Positions 52,063 to 60,516 of a DNA stretch of 64,000 nt are shown one piece after another. The position numbers and the translations under genes are program-made. A model generated the notes under the pieces. It was not told where the DNA came from and did no database searches. It saw only the letters and a list, made by a program, of their open reading frames with translations. How positions within the stretch are numbered: the first letter of the stretch is position 1; every line of letters begins with the position of its first letter. The stretch spans positions 36,342-100,341 of the forward strand of contig NZ_PJRS01000045.1 in assembly GCF_002858925.1 (NCBI RefSeq). Direction: 5' to 3'. This DNA is from Caulobacter zeae. Its GTDB lineage: Bacteria > Pseudomonadota > Alphaproteobacteria > Caulobacterales > Caulobacteraceae.

Positions 52063-54978
52063 ATGATGTCGTCCAGCCACCGCACGCGCGGAATCCGCCA
52101 GGTCCTGATCGGGGCCACTTGCCTGACCACCGCCCTCGTCGCCCTGCCCGCCCTGGCCCAGACGGCGCCCGCGCCGCAGGCCGCCGAGCCCGACGCGGTC
52201 GAGGAGGTCGTCGTCACCGGCTACCGCAAGAGCCTGGCCGACGCGACCAATGCGAAACGGGAAAGCGTCGCCTTCACCGACTCGGTCTTCGCCGAGGACA
52301 TCGGCAAGTTCCCCGACCTCAACATCGCCGAGTCCCTCAACCGCATCCCCGGCGTCCAGCTGACCCGCGAGATCAACGGCGAAGGCCTGAACGTCACCAT
52401 CCGGGGCCTGGGCACCAACTTCACCAAGATCCTGCTGAACGGCTCGCAGATCGCGGTGGCCTCGTCGGGCCGCACCGACAGCCAGAACCAGAACCGCGAG
52501 GTCGACCTCGACCTCTTCCCCACCGAGCTGTTCACCCGGCTCGACGTGCACAAGACACCGACGGCCGGAATGGTCGAGGGCGGCGTCGCCGGCGTGGTCA
52601 ACATGCGCAGCGCCCGCCCCTTCGACTATAAAGGAGGCGGCCAGCTGATCTATTCGCTGCAGGCCGGCAAGAACAATCAGGCCGACGACATCAGCCCGCG
52701 CGGCTCGCTGATCGCCTCGAAGACCTGGGAGACCCCGATCGGCGACTTCGGCCTGCTGGGCGGCGTCGCCATCGCCCGCACCAAGAGCACCACCACCGGC
52801 TTCGAGAGCGTCGGCTGGTCGAACGCCAACATGACCTGCACCGGCTGCAACGTCACCGGCGGCAACAACTTCAACTGGGCCTCCACCGTGCCGGCCGGCG
52901 TCAACTCCAACGGACTGACGCCCGGCCAGACGATCGACAACGCCCTGCTGGCCGCGCTGAACCCCGGCACGACGCTGCAACAGCTGTCGGACGCCCAACT
53001 GCCGCGCCTTGGCCGGGACAGCTGGTCGTCGGGCGAGCGCGACCGCGACTCCTACGTGCTGTCGGCCGAATGGCGCCCCAACGACCAGCTGAACGTCTAT
53101 TTCGACACCCTCTATTCCAAGGGCAGCCGATCGTTCGAGCGCATCGACATGAACTGGGTGGTGCGCAACTCCAACTTCATGGTCCCGGTGGGCGTGAAGG
53201 TGAACGGCGAGGGCGTGGTCACCGAAGGCACGTTCCTGAACTCGCAGTTCTTCCTCGAGTACCGCCCCTACGAGGAGGACGTCGAGGTCCTGAACCTCAA
53301 CCCCGGCTTCACCTGGCGCCCCAACGACTGGATCAAGCTGGACGGCCAGGTGAACTGGAGCCGCAGCGTCTTCTTCCGCGAGGCGCCGACGGTGCTGTTC
53401 AACACCCCGCTGAACTCGGGCCTGAACGTCACCTACGCCAACGGCGGCGGCGACTATCCGTCGATCAAGGCCAACAAGGACCTCAACGACCCGTCGCTGG
53501 GCTGGGTGTGGGCCGGCGGCCGCGTCAACGTGCAGGCCGAAAAGCGCGTCACCCAGACCAAGGGCGCCCACTTCGACCTGACCCTGGGCGACGACAAGGG
53601 GACCAACTTCAAGTTCGGCGTCGCCTATGACGACGTCGGCCGCACGATCACCGCGCTCGACAACTCCGCCCGCTGGCAGGCCTTCACCTGCGGCGGCGGC
53701 GGGGTGACGCCGCAGAGCCCGGTTCCCGCCCCGGTCCCGGCCTGCGACGGCCGCGCCGGCTCGGCCATCCCCCAGGCCAACCTGGCCAGCTACATCCAGC
53801 AGGGCCCGCTGGGCTTCATCACCTTGGACAAGGACCGGTTCTTCGCCGACAGCAACTATCAGGCCTTCCTCGACAGCGCCCCGTTCTCGGCGGCGGCCGC
53901 CACCGGCGCGGCCTCGGGCCTGATCCGCGAGAAGACCACCGGCGCCTATGTCGAGGTCAACGGCGCCACCCAGGTGCTGGACCGCGACCTGCGCTTCAAC
54001 CTGGGCGCCCGCTACTACTCGACCGACCAGACGATCGAGGGGCCGCAGACAGTCAACGGCGTGCTGTCGTTCCTGTCGCGCACCAGCAACTATGACGGCC
54101 TGCTGCCCTCGTTCAACGTCGCCTGGAACCTGCGCGAAGACCTGATCCTGCGCGCCTCGGCCTCGCGAACCGTCACCCGCCCCAACCCCAGCGCCATGCT
54201 GCCGGGCACCACCTTCTCGGACCCCTCGGCCCAGCAGGCCAACCAGGGCAATCCGAACCTGCAACCCTACACGTCCAACAACTTCGACATCGGCGGCGAG
54301 TGGTACACCGGCGGCGCCGGCTATATCGGCGTGGCCCTGTTCCGCAAGGAGCTGACCGGCTTCACCGTCAACGGGACCAACACCATCCCGTTCAGCCAGC
54401 TGGGCGTGCCCTTCGACCAGCTGACCAACCTGCAACAGCAGGCGATCAACAACCGCGGCGGCCCGGCCGCGGCGACGGTCACCGTGCAGCAGCAGGTCAA
54501 CGCCGACGGCGTGCTGACCATCCTGGGCCAGGAAGTCACCTGGGTGCAGCCGCTGGACTTCCTGCTCGACGGCGCGGGCTTCACCGCCAACGCCACCCAC
54601 GTGGAGCAGAACGCACGCGGCAATGGCGCCCCGGCCCAGGCCGTCGGCATCTCTCCGTGGACCTACAACGTCACCGGCTACTACGAGAAGCACGGGGCGA
54701 CGGTGCGGCTGTCCTACGTCTGGAACGACGCCCAGATCTCGTCGGGCCCGGGCCAGAACGGCATTCCGGTAGCGACCATCAACACCGACGCCCGGGGGCA
54801 ATGGGACCTGTCGGCCAGCTACCAGTTCGACAATCTGCCGACCCAGCCGCGCGTCAGCCTCGACGTCATCAACATCACCGAGGAGGCCCAGCGCAGCCCG
54901 TTCCAGTGGGACAGCGCCGCCTACACCTACTACCAGCCTGGTCGCCAGATCATGCTCGGGATCCGAGGGAAGTTCTGA
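52063..54978 (+). CDS. TonB-dependent receptor (Xanthomonas/Caulobacter type)
   Basis: 971 residues; ATG at 52063 or 52066 after GCAGGGGAG. Signal peptide ending ALPALAQ, TonB box EEVVVTGYRKSL, and a plug with FPDLNIAESLNRIPGVQLTREINGEGLNVTIRGLGTNFTKILLNGSQIA, DVHKTPTAGMVEGGVAGVVNMRSARPFD. The long barrel ends YTYYQPGRQIMLGIRGKF with the terminal Phe. It belongs to the same large-receptor group as the xylan receptor but stands alone: the sortase gene ends 114 bp upstream and a strong terminator follows. Substrate cannot be inferred; members of this group mostly take up carbohydrates. Confidence 0.93.
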   Translation: MMSSSHRTRGIRQVLIGATCLTTALVALPALAQTAPAPQAAEPDAVEEVVVTGYRKSLADATNAKRESVAFTDSVFAEDIGKFPDLNIAESLNRIPGVQLTREINGEGLNVTIRGLGTNFTKILLNGSQIAVASSGRTDSQNQNREVDLDLFPTELFTRLDVHKTPTAGMVEGGVAGVVNMRSARPFDYKGGGQLIYSLQAGKNNQADDISPRGSLIASKTWETPIGDFGLLGGVAIARTKSTTTGFESVGWSNANMTCTGCNVTGGNNFNWASTVPAGVNSNGLTPGQTIDNALLAALNPGTTLQQLSDAQLPRLGRDSWSSGERDRDSYVLSAEWRPNDQLNVYFDTLYSKGSRSFERIDMNWVVRNSNFMVPVGVKVNGEGVVTEGTFLNSQFFLEYRPYEEDVEVLNLNPGFTWRPNDWIKLDGQVNWSRSVFFREAPTVLFNTPLNSGLNVTYANGGGDYPSIKANKDLNDPSLGWVWAGGRVNVQAEKRVTQTKGAHFDLTLGDDKGTNFKFGVAYDDVGRTITALDNSARWQAFTCGGGGVTPQSPVPAPVPACDGRAGSAIPQANLASYIQQGPLGFITLDKDRFFADSNYQAFLDSAPFSAAAATGAASGLIREKTTGAYVEVNGATQVLDRDLRFNLGARYYSTDQTIEGPQTVNGVLSFLSRTSNYDGLLPSFNVAWNLREDLILRASASRTVTRPNPSAMLPGTTFSDPSAQQANQGNPNLQPYTSNNFDIGGEWYTGGAGYIGVALFRKELTGFTVNGTNTIPFSQLGVPFDQLTNLQQQAINNRGGPAAATVTVQQQVNADGVLTILGQEVTWVQPLDFLLDGAGFTANATHVEQNARGNGAPAQAVGISPWTYNVTGYYEKHGATVRLSYVWNDAQISSGPGQNGIPVATINTDARGQWDLSASYQFDNLPTQPRVSLDVINITEEAQRSPFQWDSAAYTYYQPGRQIMLGIRGKF

Positions 54979-55027
54979 TCCCATCCCTCCTTCGCGTGGC
55001 CAACCTTCCCAGCGCCATGCGGTTTTG

Positions 55028-55061
55028 GCGGCGCATCCTCCCCGGATGCGCCGCTTTTTTT
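55028..55061 (+). terminator. Rho-independent terminator of the TonB receptor gene
   Basis: GCGGCGCATCC (55028-55038) pairs perfectly with GGATGCGCCGC (55044-55054) around a 5-base loop, followed by seven T (55055-55061). It is the clearest intrinsic terminator in the window. Confidence 0.93.
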
Positions 55062-55096
55062 GACCCTGGGTCGCAAATGCGCTCTAGGTTGCGTCC

Positions 55097-55705
55097 ATGG
55101 ACTTCGAGCCCGGCCCGCCTTCCGAAACCCTGTCCGAACCGCCCAAGCGCCGGGGCCCCGGCCGCCCGCGCGACCCGGAGGTGGAAAAGCGCCTCAAGCG
55201 CGCGGCGCTGGAGGTGCTGGCCCAGCACGGCATGTCGGGCCTGACGCTTGAAAAGATCTGCGACAAGGCCGGCGCCCCGCGCGCCACCTTCTATCGCCGC
55301 TGGGCCACGCCGATGCAGGCGGTGGGCGAGGCCTTCAACGAGGCCTTCCTGTTCGAGACCCTGCCCGACACCGGCGACGTCGTCGCCGACCTCGTGGCGC
55401 TGGGCCAGGCGATGATCGACCTCTACAACGACCCCGTCGTCGGGCCCTGCATGAGCTTCCTGATCGCCGAGAGCCGCGTGCGGCCCGAGCTCTTTCAGAA
55501 CGGCCAGGAGGACTTCCTGCGCCGCCGCGCCTACAACCGCCAGGTCGTCGAGCGCGCCATCGCCCGCGGCGAGATCCCCGCCGACACCGACGCCGACCTG
55601 ATCATCGACGCCCTCAGCGGCCTGGCCCTCAACAACCAGGCCACCCGGCGACCACTGACGCCGCAGATGATGGAATTCGTGGTGCGACGGCTGCTGGGGC
55701 TTTAG
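55097..55705 (+). CDS. TetR-family transcriptional regulator
   Basis: 202 residues. A basic Pro/Arg/Gly-rich N-terminal arm (PPKRRGPGRPRDPEVEKRL) leads into the TetR helix-turn-helix ALEVLAQHGMSGLTLEKICDKAGAPRATFYRRWATPMQAVGEAF (about residues 37-80). The GRPR arm is AT-hook-like and common in this regulator subgroup. The C-terminal domain (ALGQAMIDLYNDPVVGPCMSFLIAESRVRPELFQNG) matches the TetR_C_16 kind. It is transcribed on its own after the terminator at 55061; a family B repeat separates it from the SMR pump gene. Targets unknown; no palindrome was found just upstream. Confidence 0.88.
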   Translation: MDFEPGPPSETLSEPPKRRGPGRPRDPEVEKRLKRAALEVLAQHGMSGLTLEKICDKAGAPRATFYRRWATPMQAVGEAFNEAFLFETLPDTGDVVADLVALGQAMIDLYNDPVVGPCMSFLIAESRVRPELFQNGQEDFLRRRAYNRQVVERAIARGEIPADTDADLIIDALSGLALNNQATRRPLTPQMMEFVVRRLLGL

Positions 55706-55706
55706 G

Positions 55707-55832
55707 AACCTCCCCCTCTGGGGGAGGCGACCGAAGGCCGGTGGGGGGCCATTTTCAGCTTCCAGGCCTCGGCCATTCCGGCAAGCACCCCCCTCCGAGC
55801 GCTACGCGATCGCCTCCCCCACAGGGGGAGGT
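55707..55832. repeat. Palindromic repeat, family B
   Basis: AACCTCCCCCTCTGGGGGAGG opens it and CTCCCCCACAGGGGGAGGT closes it, with GGCCGGTGGGGGG in between, as at 36271. It starts at the TetR stop codon. The following ~95 bp to the SMR gene hold no other feature. Confidence 0.85.
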
Positions 55833-55931
55833 CCCTCAAAGCATCGCGGCATCAAAAGTTCACTTGCCCCCAACCTTGAAAACAAACCAACCAAGCGGTA
55901 TCTTACATGCCTCCCCTTCCGAGGTTCTCGC

Positions 55932-56279
55932 GTGTCCGTCCCCGCTTCCGCCTACGCCATGCTCGCCGGCGCCATCGCCGCCGAGGTCGCCGGCACCACC
56001 TTCCTGCAGAAGTCCGAGCAGTTCACGAAACTGCTGCCCAGCCTGGCCACCGCCGGCCTCTACGCCCTGGCCTTCTTCCTGCTGTCGATCGCGCTCAAGC
56101 ACATGCCGCTGGCCGTCGCCTACGCCATCTGGAGCGGGGTCGGCATCGTGCTGACGGCGGTCATCGGCGCCGTGCTCTTCCGCCAGATGCTCGACCTGCC
56201 GGCCATGATCGGCATCGGCCTGATCGTCAGCGGCGTGGTCGTCGCCCAGCTCTTCTCGCGCACCCTGGGGCACGGATGA
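55932..56279 (+). CDS. Small multidrug resistance (SMR/EmrE-family) efflux protein
   Basis: 115 residues from a GTG at 55932. Four TM helices fill the protein. Glu18 in AMLAGAIAAEVAGTTFLQKSEQFTKLLPSL corresponds to the essential Glu14 of EmrE, and helix 2-3 has FFLLSIALKHMPLAVAYAIWSGVGIVLTAVIGAVLF, the SMR family signature. It exports cationic compounds or guanidinium by proton exchange as a dimer. It overlaps the downstream TetR gene by four bases, which likely encodes its own repressor. Confidence 0.92.
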   Translation: MSVPASAYAMLAGAIAAEVAGTTFLQKSEQFTKLLPSLATAGLYALAFFLLSIALKHMPLAVAYAIWSGVGIVLTAVIGAVLFRQMLDLPAMIGIGLIVSGVVVAQLFSRTLGHG

Positions 56280-56833
56280 ACACCACCGCCTACAACCGCC
56301 CCAAGCAGCCCGAGCAGGTGCGCCGCGCCCTGCTGGAAGCCGCCGTCGCGCTCGCCGAGGAACAGGGCCTGGGGGGGATCACCGTCCAGGCGGTGGCCGA
56401 ACGCGCCGGCGTCACCAAGGGCGGGCTGTTCCATCACTTCGCCAACAAGCAGGCCCTGATCGACGCGGTCTTCGACTTCATGCTCGAGCAGATGGAAGAG
56501 ACGCTGGACCGCCTGATGGCCGAAGACAGCGGCCACGGCTGCTTCACCCGCGCCTATGTGGTCTCGACCTTCGAGTGCTGCGACCAGGCGCTGAGCGGCC
56601 AGGCCCTGACCATCTCGATGGTCACCGACCCGGCCCTGCGCCGCCGTTGGGGCAAATGGATCGACGATCGACTCGTGCGCCACGCCGACACCGATTCCGA
56701 CCCGCGCCTGCGCGTCGTGCGCCTGGCGGCCGACGGCTATTGGTTCGCCCGCGTGCTGCACGAGGGCGACCACGGCAGCGAGACGCCGCAGGTCTTGCAG
56801 GCGCGCCTGATCGCCATGACCCGGGAGGCTTGA
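56276..56833 (+). CDS. TetR/AcrR-family regulator coupled to the SMR pump
   Basis: 185 residues; ATG overlaps the SMR stop (ATGA). The HTH is RRALLEAAVALAEEQGLGGITVQAVAERAGVTKGGLFHHFANKQALIDAVF (about residues 16-66), with TKGGLFHHF typical of regulators controlling SMR and MFS pumps. The remaining helices hold the ligand pocket (TLDRLMAEDSGHGCFTRAYVVSTFECCDQALSG; note the Cys pair). Being downstream in the same operon as the pump, it would regulate itself together with the pump. Confidence 0.9.
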   Translation: MNTTAYNRPKQPEQVRRALLEAAVALAEEQGLGGITVQAVAERAGVTKGGLFHHFANKQALIDAVFDFMLEQMEETLDRLMAEDSGHGCFTRAYVVSTFECCDQALSGQALTISMVTDPALRRRWGKWIDDRLVRHADTDSDPRLRVVRLAADGYWFARVLHEGDHGSETPQVLQARLIAMTREA

Positions 56834-56835
56834 GG

Positions 56836-56964
56836 ATGGGCTTCTTCCGCACCCACTGGGCGCTGCTGGCGACCGAAACGGCCAAAGCGGCGCCGACCAA
56901 CGAACCTACGACGGAAGACCCTCCCGAACCCGAGCCTCTTGAGAACGAAAGGCGCTCGGCCTAG
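56836..56964 (+). CDS. Possible small protein, 42 aa
   Basis: An ATG two bases after the TetR stop, with GGGAGG upstream at 56823-56828 and GAGG directly before the ATG. The product MGFFRTHWALLATETAKAA... is Pro/Glu/Thr-rich, with no TM or known domain, and runs into a family B-like repeat. It could be a genuine coupled small gene or chance; low confidence. Confidence 0.35.
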   Translation: MGFFRTHWALLATETAKAAPTNEPTTEDPPEPEPLENERRSA

Positions 56965-57101
56965 CTCCTCTCCCGAGAAACGGGGGAGGTGGCGCGACGC
57001 CATCGGCGACGTGACGGAGGGGGCGACCGCCGCAACCGCACCCAGTCTCGCCCCCCCCTCCACCGCTTCGCGGTCTCCCTCCCCGCTAGCGGGGGGAGGA
57101 G
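56965..57101. repeat. Diverged family B palindromic repeat
   Basis: CTCCTCTCCCGAGAAACGGGGGAGG at the left and CTCCCTCCCCGCTAGCGGGGGGAGGAG at the right, with GGAGGGGGCGACC and CGCCCCCCCCTCC inside. It lies between the convergent small ORF and the acetamidase gene. Confidence 0.7.
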
Positions 57102-57109
57102 AAAGTCCC

Positions 57110-58057
57110 TCAGAACAGCACGCCCTTCTCCAGCATCCCATGCACGCCCTTTTCGCCGTTCACCGTCTGGGTGACGCGGAAGTCCACCGCCAGCGAACAG
57201 AACTGGTAGGCCTGCACCCGGGTCAGGGCCGAGCGCGCGCAGATGAAGTCGATCATGCCGCGCAGGGCCTGCTTCATGGCCAGGTCCAGGTCCTCGTTGA
57301 AGCCCATGACGATGTAGTGGGTCGGCGTCTCGGCCCGCGGCCAGGTGGCGACACCGATGTCGGCCGCCTTGTGCAGGATGAAGCTGAAGGTGCCGGTCAG
57401 CCCCATCTCCAGGGCGTTGACGCAGACCTCGCCGTCGCCCTGGCGGCCGTGGCCGTCGCCGGCCGAGAAGTTGGCGCCCGGAACCCAGACCGGCAGGAAC
57501 AGGGTCGCGCCGGCGCCCAGCTCCTTGTTGTCCATGTTGCCGCCGTGCTCGCGCGGCTCGCGGCTGGACAGGCGCCCGTACCTGGCCGGCGGAGCCACGC
57601 CCATGGTGCCGAAGAACGGGCGCAGCGGCAGTTGCGGCCCCCACTCCGGCTTGCAGACGCCGCGCGCCTTGTCGACGGCGATGTGGCTGACATAGCGGTC
57701 GGGGAAGTCTTCCGGGATCGTGCCGGCCAGCGGCCGCACCGCGCAGTAGCCCCAGTCGTTGTTGGGCTCGACCGCCTCGATGCGCACTTCCAGCGTGTCG
57801 CCCGGCTCGGCCCCGGCGATGGCCACGGGCCCGGTGAGAATGTGCGGCCCGATCCGGTCGAGCCTGGCGTCGTGGATCGCCTGCAGGGCCGGCGGGATGG
57901 TCAGCCATGACTCCGGCCCCGGCATCACCTCGGGCCCGCCGGACACGCAGTCGAAGGTGACGCTGTCGCCCGGCTGGACGGTCAGGACCGGATCGAAGGC
58001 CGCGTCGAAGATGCCGAAGCGGACGGTTTCCGGGGTGGAGGCGAGGTGGTGATGCAT
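57110..58057 (-). CDS. Acetamidase/formamidase family protein (FmdA-like)
   Basis: 315 residues from the ATG at 58057 (MHHHLASTPETV). Family features: LTVQPGDSVTFDCVSGGPEVMPG, HILTGPVAIAGAEPGDTLEVRIEAVEPNNDWGYCAVRPLAG, PFFGTMGVAPP, GGNMDNKELGAGATLFLPVWVPGANFSAGDGHGRQGDGEVCVNALEM and THYIVMGFNEDLDLAMKQALRGMIDF. These match the acetamidase/formamidase family that frees ammonia from short amides. It is cytoplasmic. It is divergent from the hpxXYZ genes with 248 bp between, and together they point to nitrogen scavenging. Formamide, acetamide or another small amide are all possible substrates. Confidence 0.9.
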   Translation of the reverse strand: MHHHLASTPETVRFGIFDAAFDPVLTVQPGDSVTFDCVSGGPEVMPGPESWLTIPPALQAIHDARLDRIGPHILTGPVAIAGAEPGDTLEVRIEAVEPNNDWGYCAVRPLAGTIPEDFPDRYVSHIAVDKARGVCKPEWGPQLPLRPFFGTMGVAPPARYGRLSSREPREHGGNMDNKELGAGATLFLPVWVPGANFSAGDGHGRQGDGEVCVNALEMGLTGTFSFILHKAADIGVATWPRAETPTHYIVMGFNEDLDLAMKQALRGMIDFICARSALTRVQAYQFCSLAVDFRVTQTVNGEKGVHGMLEKGVLF

Positions 58058-58268
58058 GGCGAAGCGGGGACCGAAGGCTTGAAACGGCCTCCAGTCTCCG
58101 ACCGCGCCGCCGCCCGGACGAAGCCCGGCTCGTCGCTCGCGCCCTGCTTTGCCAAATCTGCCTCCGCTCTGGGCGCCGTCTGCACCGACCTCGCGCATTC
58201 GGCAGGCGATCGCCTCAGCTTAAGCGCTTGAAAAACCCGCGCTGGCGGCGTTATCGTCGGCTGGCTAT

Positions 58269-58286
58269 GAAGTATTCAATTACTTC
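58269..58286. promoter_or_regulatory. Inverted repeat GAAGTA-N6-TACTTC upstream of hpxX
   Basis: Perfect 6-bp arms with a 6-base AT-rich spacer, 20 bp before the hpxX start and within the region shared with the divergent acetamidase gene. It could be an operator for a nitrogen- or ureide-responsive regulator. No regulator gene is adjacent. Confidence 0.5.
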
Positions 58287-58305
58287 CTAGCGTGAGTGAC
58301 TTCCC

Positions 58306-58515
58306 ATGTCGGGCGGCGATCTGTCGGCCTTCCAAAACCTCACCGACGCCAAGGTCGCCGCCTATCTGGATCGCCGCAGCGCCGAGCTTGGCCTGCCCGT
58401 TCCCGAAAGCTGCCGCGCCGGCGTCGCCGAGAACCTCGCCCTGCTGCGCGACCAGACCACGCTGTTCGCGGGACTGACGGATCCGTCCTCGGCCACGGAG
58501 GCGTTCGAGCCATGA
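58306..58515 (+). CDS. hpxX: HpxX/AtzG-like small subunit (DUF4089)
   Basis: 69 residues. FQNLTDAKVAAYLDRRSAELGLPVPESCRAGVAENLALLRDQTTLFAGLTDP is the DUF4089 pattern shared by AtzG and HpxX, a GatC-like helical protein that wraps around and stabilises an amidase partner. In the cyanuric acid pathway AtzG forms a heterotetramer with AtzE. Its stop overlaps the start of the amidase gene (ATGA), fitting a stoichiometric subunit. Confidence 0.88.
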   Translation: MSGGDLSAFQNLTDAKVAAYLDRRSAELGLPVPESCRAGVAENLALLRDQTTLFAGLTDPSSATEAFEP

Positions 58516-59900
58516 GCTTCGACACCGTCCAGAGCCTTGGCCGCGCGCTGCGCGAGGGTCGCGCCACCGCCCGCCAGATCGCCCAGCGCGCCCTGGCCGA
58601 CGCCAGGGCCGAGCCCTTCAACGCCTTCACCGCCGTGTTCGAGGCCGAGGCGCTGAGGCAGGCCGACGCCGTCGACGCCGCCTTCGCTGCCGGGGTCGAC
58701 CTGGGCCCGCTGGCCGGCGTGCCCTTCGCGGTCAAGAACCTGTTCGACGTGGCCGGCCACGTCACCCTGGCCGGCAGCAAGATCCGCCGCGACGCTGCCC
58801 CCGCCACCGCCGACGCCACCGCCGTCGCCAAACTGAAGGCGGCTGGGGCGGTGCTGGTCGGGGCGCTGAACATGGACGAGTTCGCCTACGGCTTCGTCAC
58901 CGAGAACGCCCACGACGGCCCCGCCCGCAATCCGCACGACCTCGCCCGCATCGCCGGCGGCTCGTCGGGCGGATCGGCCGCCGCCGTCTCCGGCGGGATC
59001 ACGCCCCTGACGCTGGGCTCGGACACCAACGGCTCGATCCGCATTCCCGCCGGCCTGTGCGGCGTGTTCGGTATGAAGCCGACCCTGGGCCGGCTGTCGC
59101 GGGCCGGGACCTTCCCCTTCGTCCATAGCCTGGACCACATCGGCCCGTTCACGCGCACGGCCGCCGACCTCGCCGTCGCCTACGACGCCCTGCAGGGGCC
59201 CGATCCGTGCGACGAGCTGTCGCCGCCGGCAGCCGACCCGCTGTCGGGGCGCCTGGACATGCTGGCCGAGCAAGGCTTGCGCGTGGGCGTGCTGGGCGGC
59301 TGGTTCCAGCAAGGCGCCTTCCCCGAGGTGGTCGAGGCGCTGGAGATCGTCGCCGACGCCCTGCAGGCCCGCCGCGACGTCGAGCTGCCCGGGGCCCAGG
59401 CCGCCCGCGCCGCCGCCTTCGCCATGAGCGCCTCGGAAGGCGGCCACCTGCACTTCGACGACCTGGCCGCCCGCGCCCTCGACTACGATCCGGCGGTGCG
59501 CGACCGGCTGCTGGCCGGCGCCCTGCTGCCGGACGAGGTCGCGCAGGCCGCCCGCCGCTATCGCCCCGTGTTCCGCGATGCGGCCCGCAAGCTGTTCGAG
59601 GACTTCGACCTGCTGCTCGCGCCCGTCGCCCCCTGTCCGGCCCCGCCGATCGGCCAGGCGACCATGGAACTGGCAGGCGCGCAGGTTTCGGTGCGCAAGA
59701 CCCTGGGCGCCTACACCCAGCCGATCAGCTATATCGGCCTGCCGGTGATCGCCGCGCCCTTGAACCGTCCCGGCAAGCCGCCCGTCGGCGTGCAGTTGAT
59801 CGCGCCGGCCTGGCGCGAGGACCTGGCCTTCGCCGCCGCCCTGCGCCTGGAGCGCGCCGGGGTGATCGCCGCCCACCGCCCTCCGGAGTTCAGATCATGA
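58512..59900 (+). CDS. hpxY: AtzE/HpxY-family amidohydrolase (oxalurate catabolism)
   Basis: 462 residues of the amidase-signature family. The Ser-cisSer-Lys triad is visible: Lys75 in VPFAVKNLFDV, cis-Ser151 in AGGSSGGSAAAVSGG and nucleophile Ser175 in SDTNGSIRIPAGLCGVFGMKPTLGRL; the 24-residue spacing of the two serines is standard. It sits between a DUF4089 subunit and HpxZ, the arrangement of Klebsiella hpxXYZ, where the genes serve oxalurate breakdown in purine catabolism. It is coupled by 4-bp overlaps on both sides. An AtzE-like carboxybiuret activity is a less likely alternative because HpxZ is present. Confidence 0.9.
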   Translation: MSFDTVQSLGRALREGRATARQIAQRALADARAEPFNAFTAVFEAEALRQADAVDAAFAAGVDLGPLAGVPFAVKNLFDVAGHVTLAGSKIRRDAAPATADATAVAKLKAAGAVLVGALNMDEFAYGFVTENAHDGPARNPHDLARIAGGSSGGSAAAVSGGITPLTLGSDTNGSIRIPAGLCGVFGMKPTLGRLSRAGTFPFVHSLDHIGPFTRTAADLAVAYDALQGPDPCDELSPPAADPLSGRLDMLAEQGLRVGVLGGWFQQGAFPEVVEALEIVADALQARRDVELPGAQAARAAAFAMSASEGGHLHFDDLAARALDYDPAVRDRLLAGALLPDEVAQAARRYRPVFRDAARKLFEDFDLLLAPVAPCPAPPIGQATMELAGAQVSVRKTLGAYTQPISYIGLPVIAAPLNRPGKPPVGVQLIAPAWREDLAFAAALRLERAGVIAAHRPPEFRS

Positions 59901-60298
59901 TCGTCAACGACCCAGAGGTGCTGGCGCAGGTGACCACCGCCGTCGACGCCTACGAGACCGCGCTGATGACCAACGACGTCGAGGCGCTGGACGGCTTCTT
60001 CCGCGACGCCCCCGAAACCGTCCGCTACGGCGTGGCCGAGAACCTCTACGGCTTCGAAGAGATCGCCGCCTTTCGAATCGGACGAGCCGGCGGCTCGCCG
60101 CTGCGTGAACGCCTACGCACAGAAATCACCACTTTTGGGCGCGATTTCGCGATCGCCAACGTCGAATTCCTCAGAACCGGGGCAAAACAGCCCGGCCGCC
60201 AGAGCCAGACCTGGCTGCGCACCGAAAACGGCTGGAAAATCGTGTCGGCGCACGTTTCGCTGCTTCAGGGCGGCGCCGACCAACGCCTTGCACAGTAA
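59897..60298 (+). CDS. hpxZ: HpxZ-like protein (DUF3225, NTF2/SnoaL fold)
   Basis: 133 residues; ATG overlaps the amidase stop (ATGA). MIVNDPEVLAQVTTAVDAYETALMTNDVEALDGFFRDAPETVRYGVAENLYGFEEIAAFRIGR matches the DUF3225/HpxZ opening, and TTFGRDFAIANVEFLRTGAKQPGRQSQTWLRTENGWKIVSAHVSLL the beta-sheet half. Its biochemical role in oxalurate catabolism is not established; the fold suggests a binding or isomerase-like function. It is third of the hpxXYZ unit. HpxW, the fourth member in Klebsiella, is not in this window. Confidence 0.9.
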   Translation: MIVNDPEVLAQVTTAVDAYETALMTNDVEALDGFFRDAPETVRYGVAENLYGFEEIAAFRIGRAGGSPLRERLRTEITTFGRDFAIANVEFLRTGAKQPGRQSQTWLRTENGWKIVSAHVSLLQGGADQRLAQ

Positions 60299-60317
60299 GC
60301 GAAAGACGTTCCGACCA

Positions 60318-60340
60318 AGGACAATAAGTAAGTATGTCCT
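60318..60340. promoter_or_regulatory. Nested inverted repeats in the leader of the TonB receptor gene
   Basis: AGGACA (60318-60323) pairs with TGTCCT (60335-60340); ATAAGT (60324-60329) pairs with ACTTAT (60342-60347). The two pairings exclude each other. The 218-bp gap between hpxZ and the receptor gene is AT-rich in its first part and likely holds the receptor promoter. Confidence 0.4.
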
Positions 60341-60516
60341 GACTTATGACCTAGTTTTGGGCACCCTTGTCGCAGCGTGGTCAAATAGTGACAGCCCCTG
60401 AACAAACTTCACGGAGTCGATACCGAGTCGTCATCAAGCCTTTTGATTTCGGCGACGCCATTGTGCATTGCACCCCGCAACCGGCTCCTCCACCGGTGTT
60501 CGAAGGGGATTTCGAC

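Noticed and set aside
51982..54984. Minus-strand open frame of 1000 codons opposite the second TonB receptor
   Set aside because: Mirror image of the receptor's codon pattern, Val/Gly/Asp/Gln-rich, no recognisable domain.
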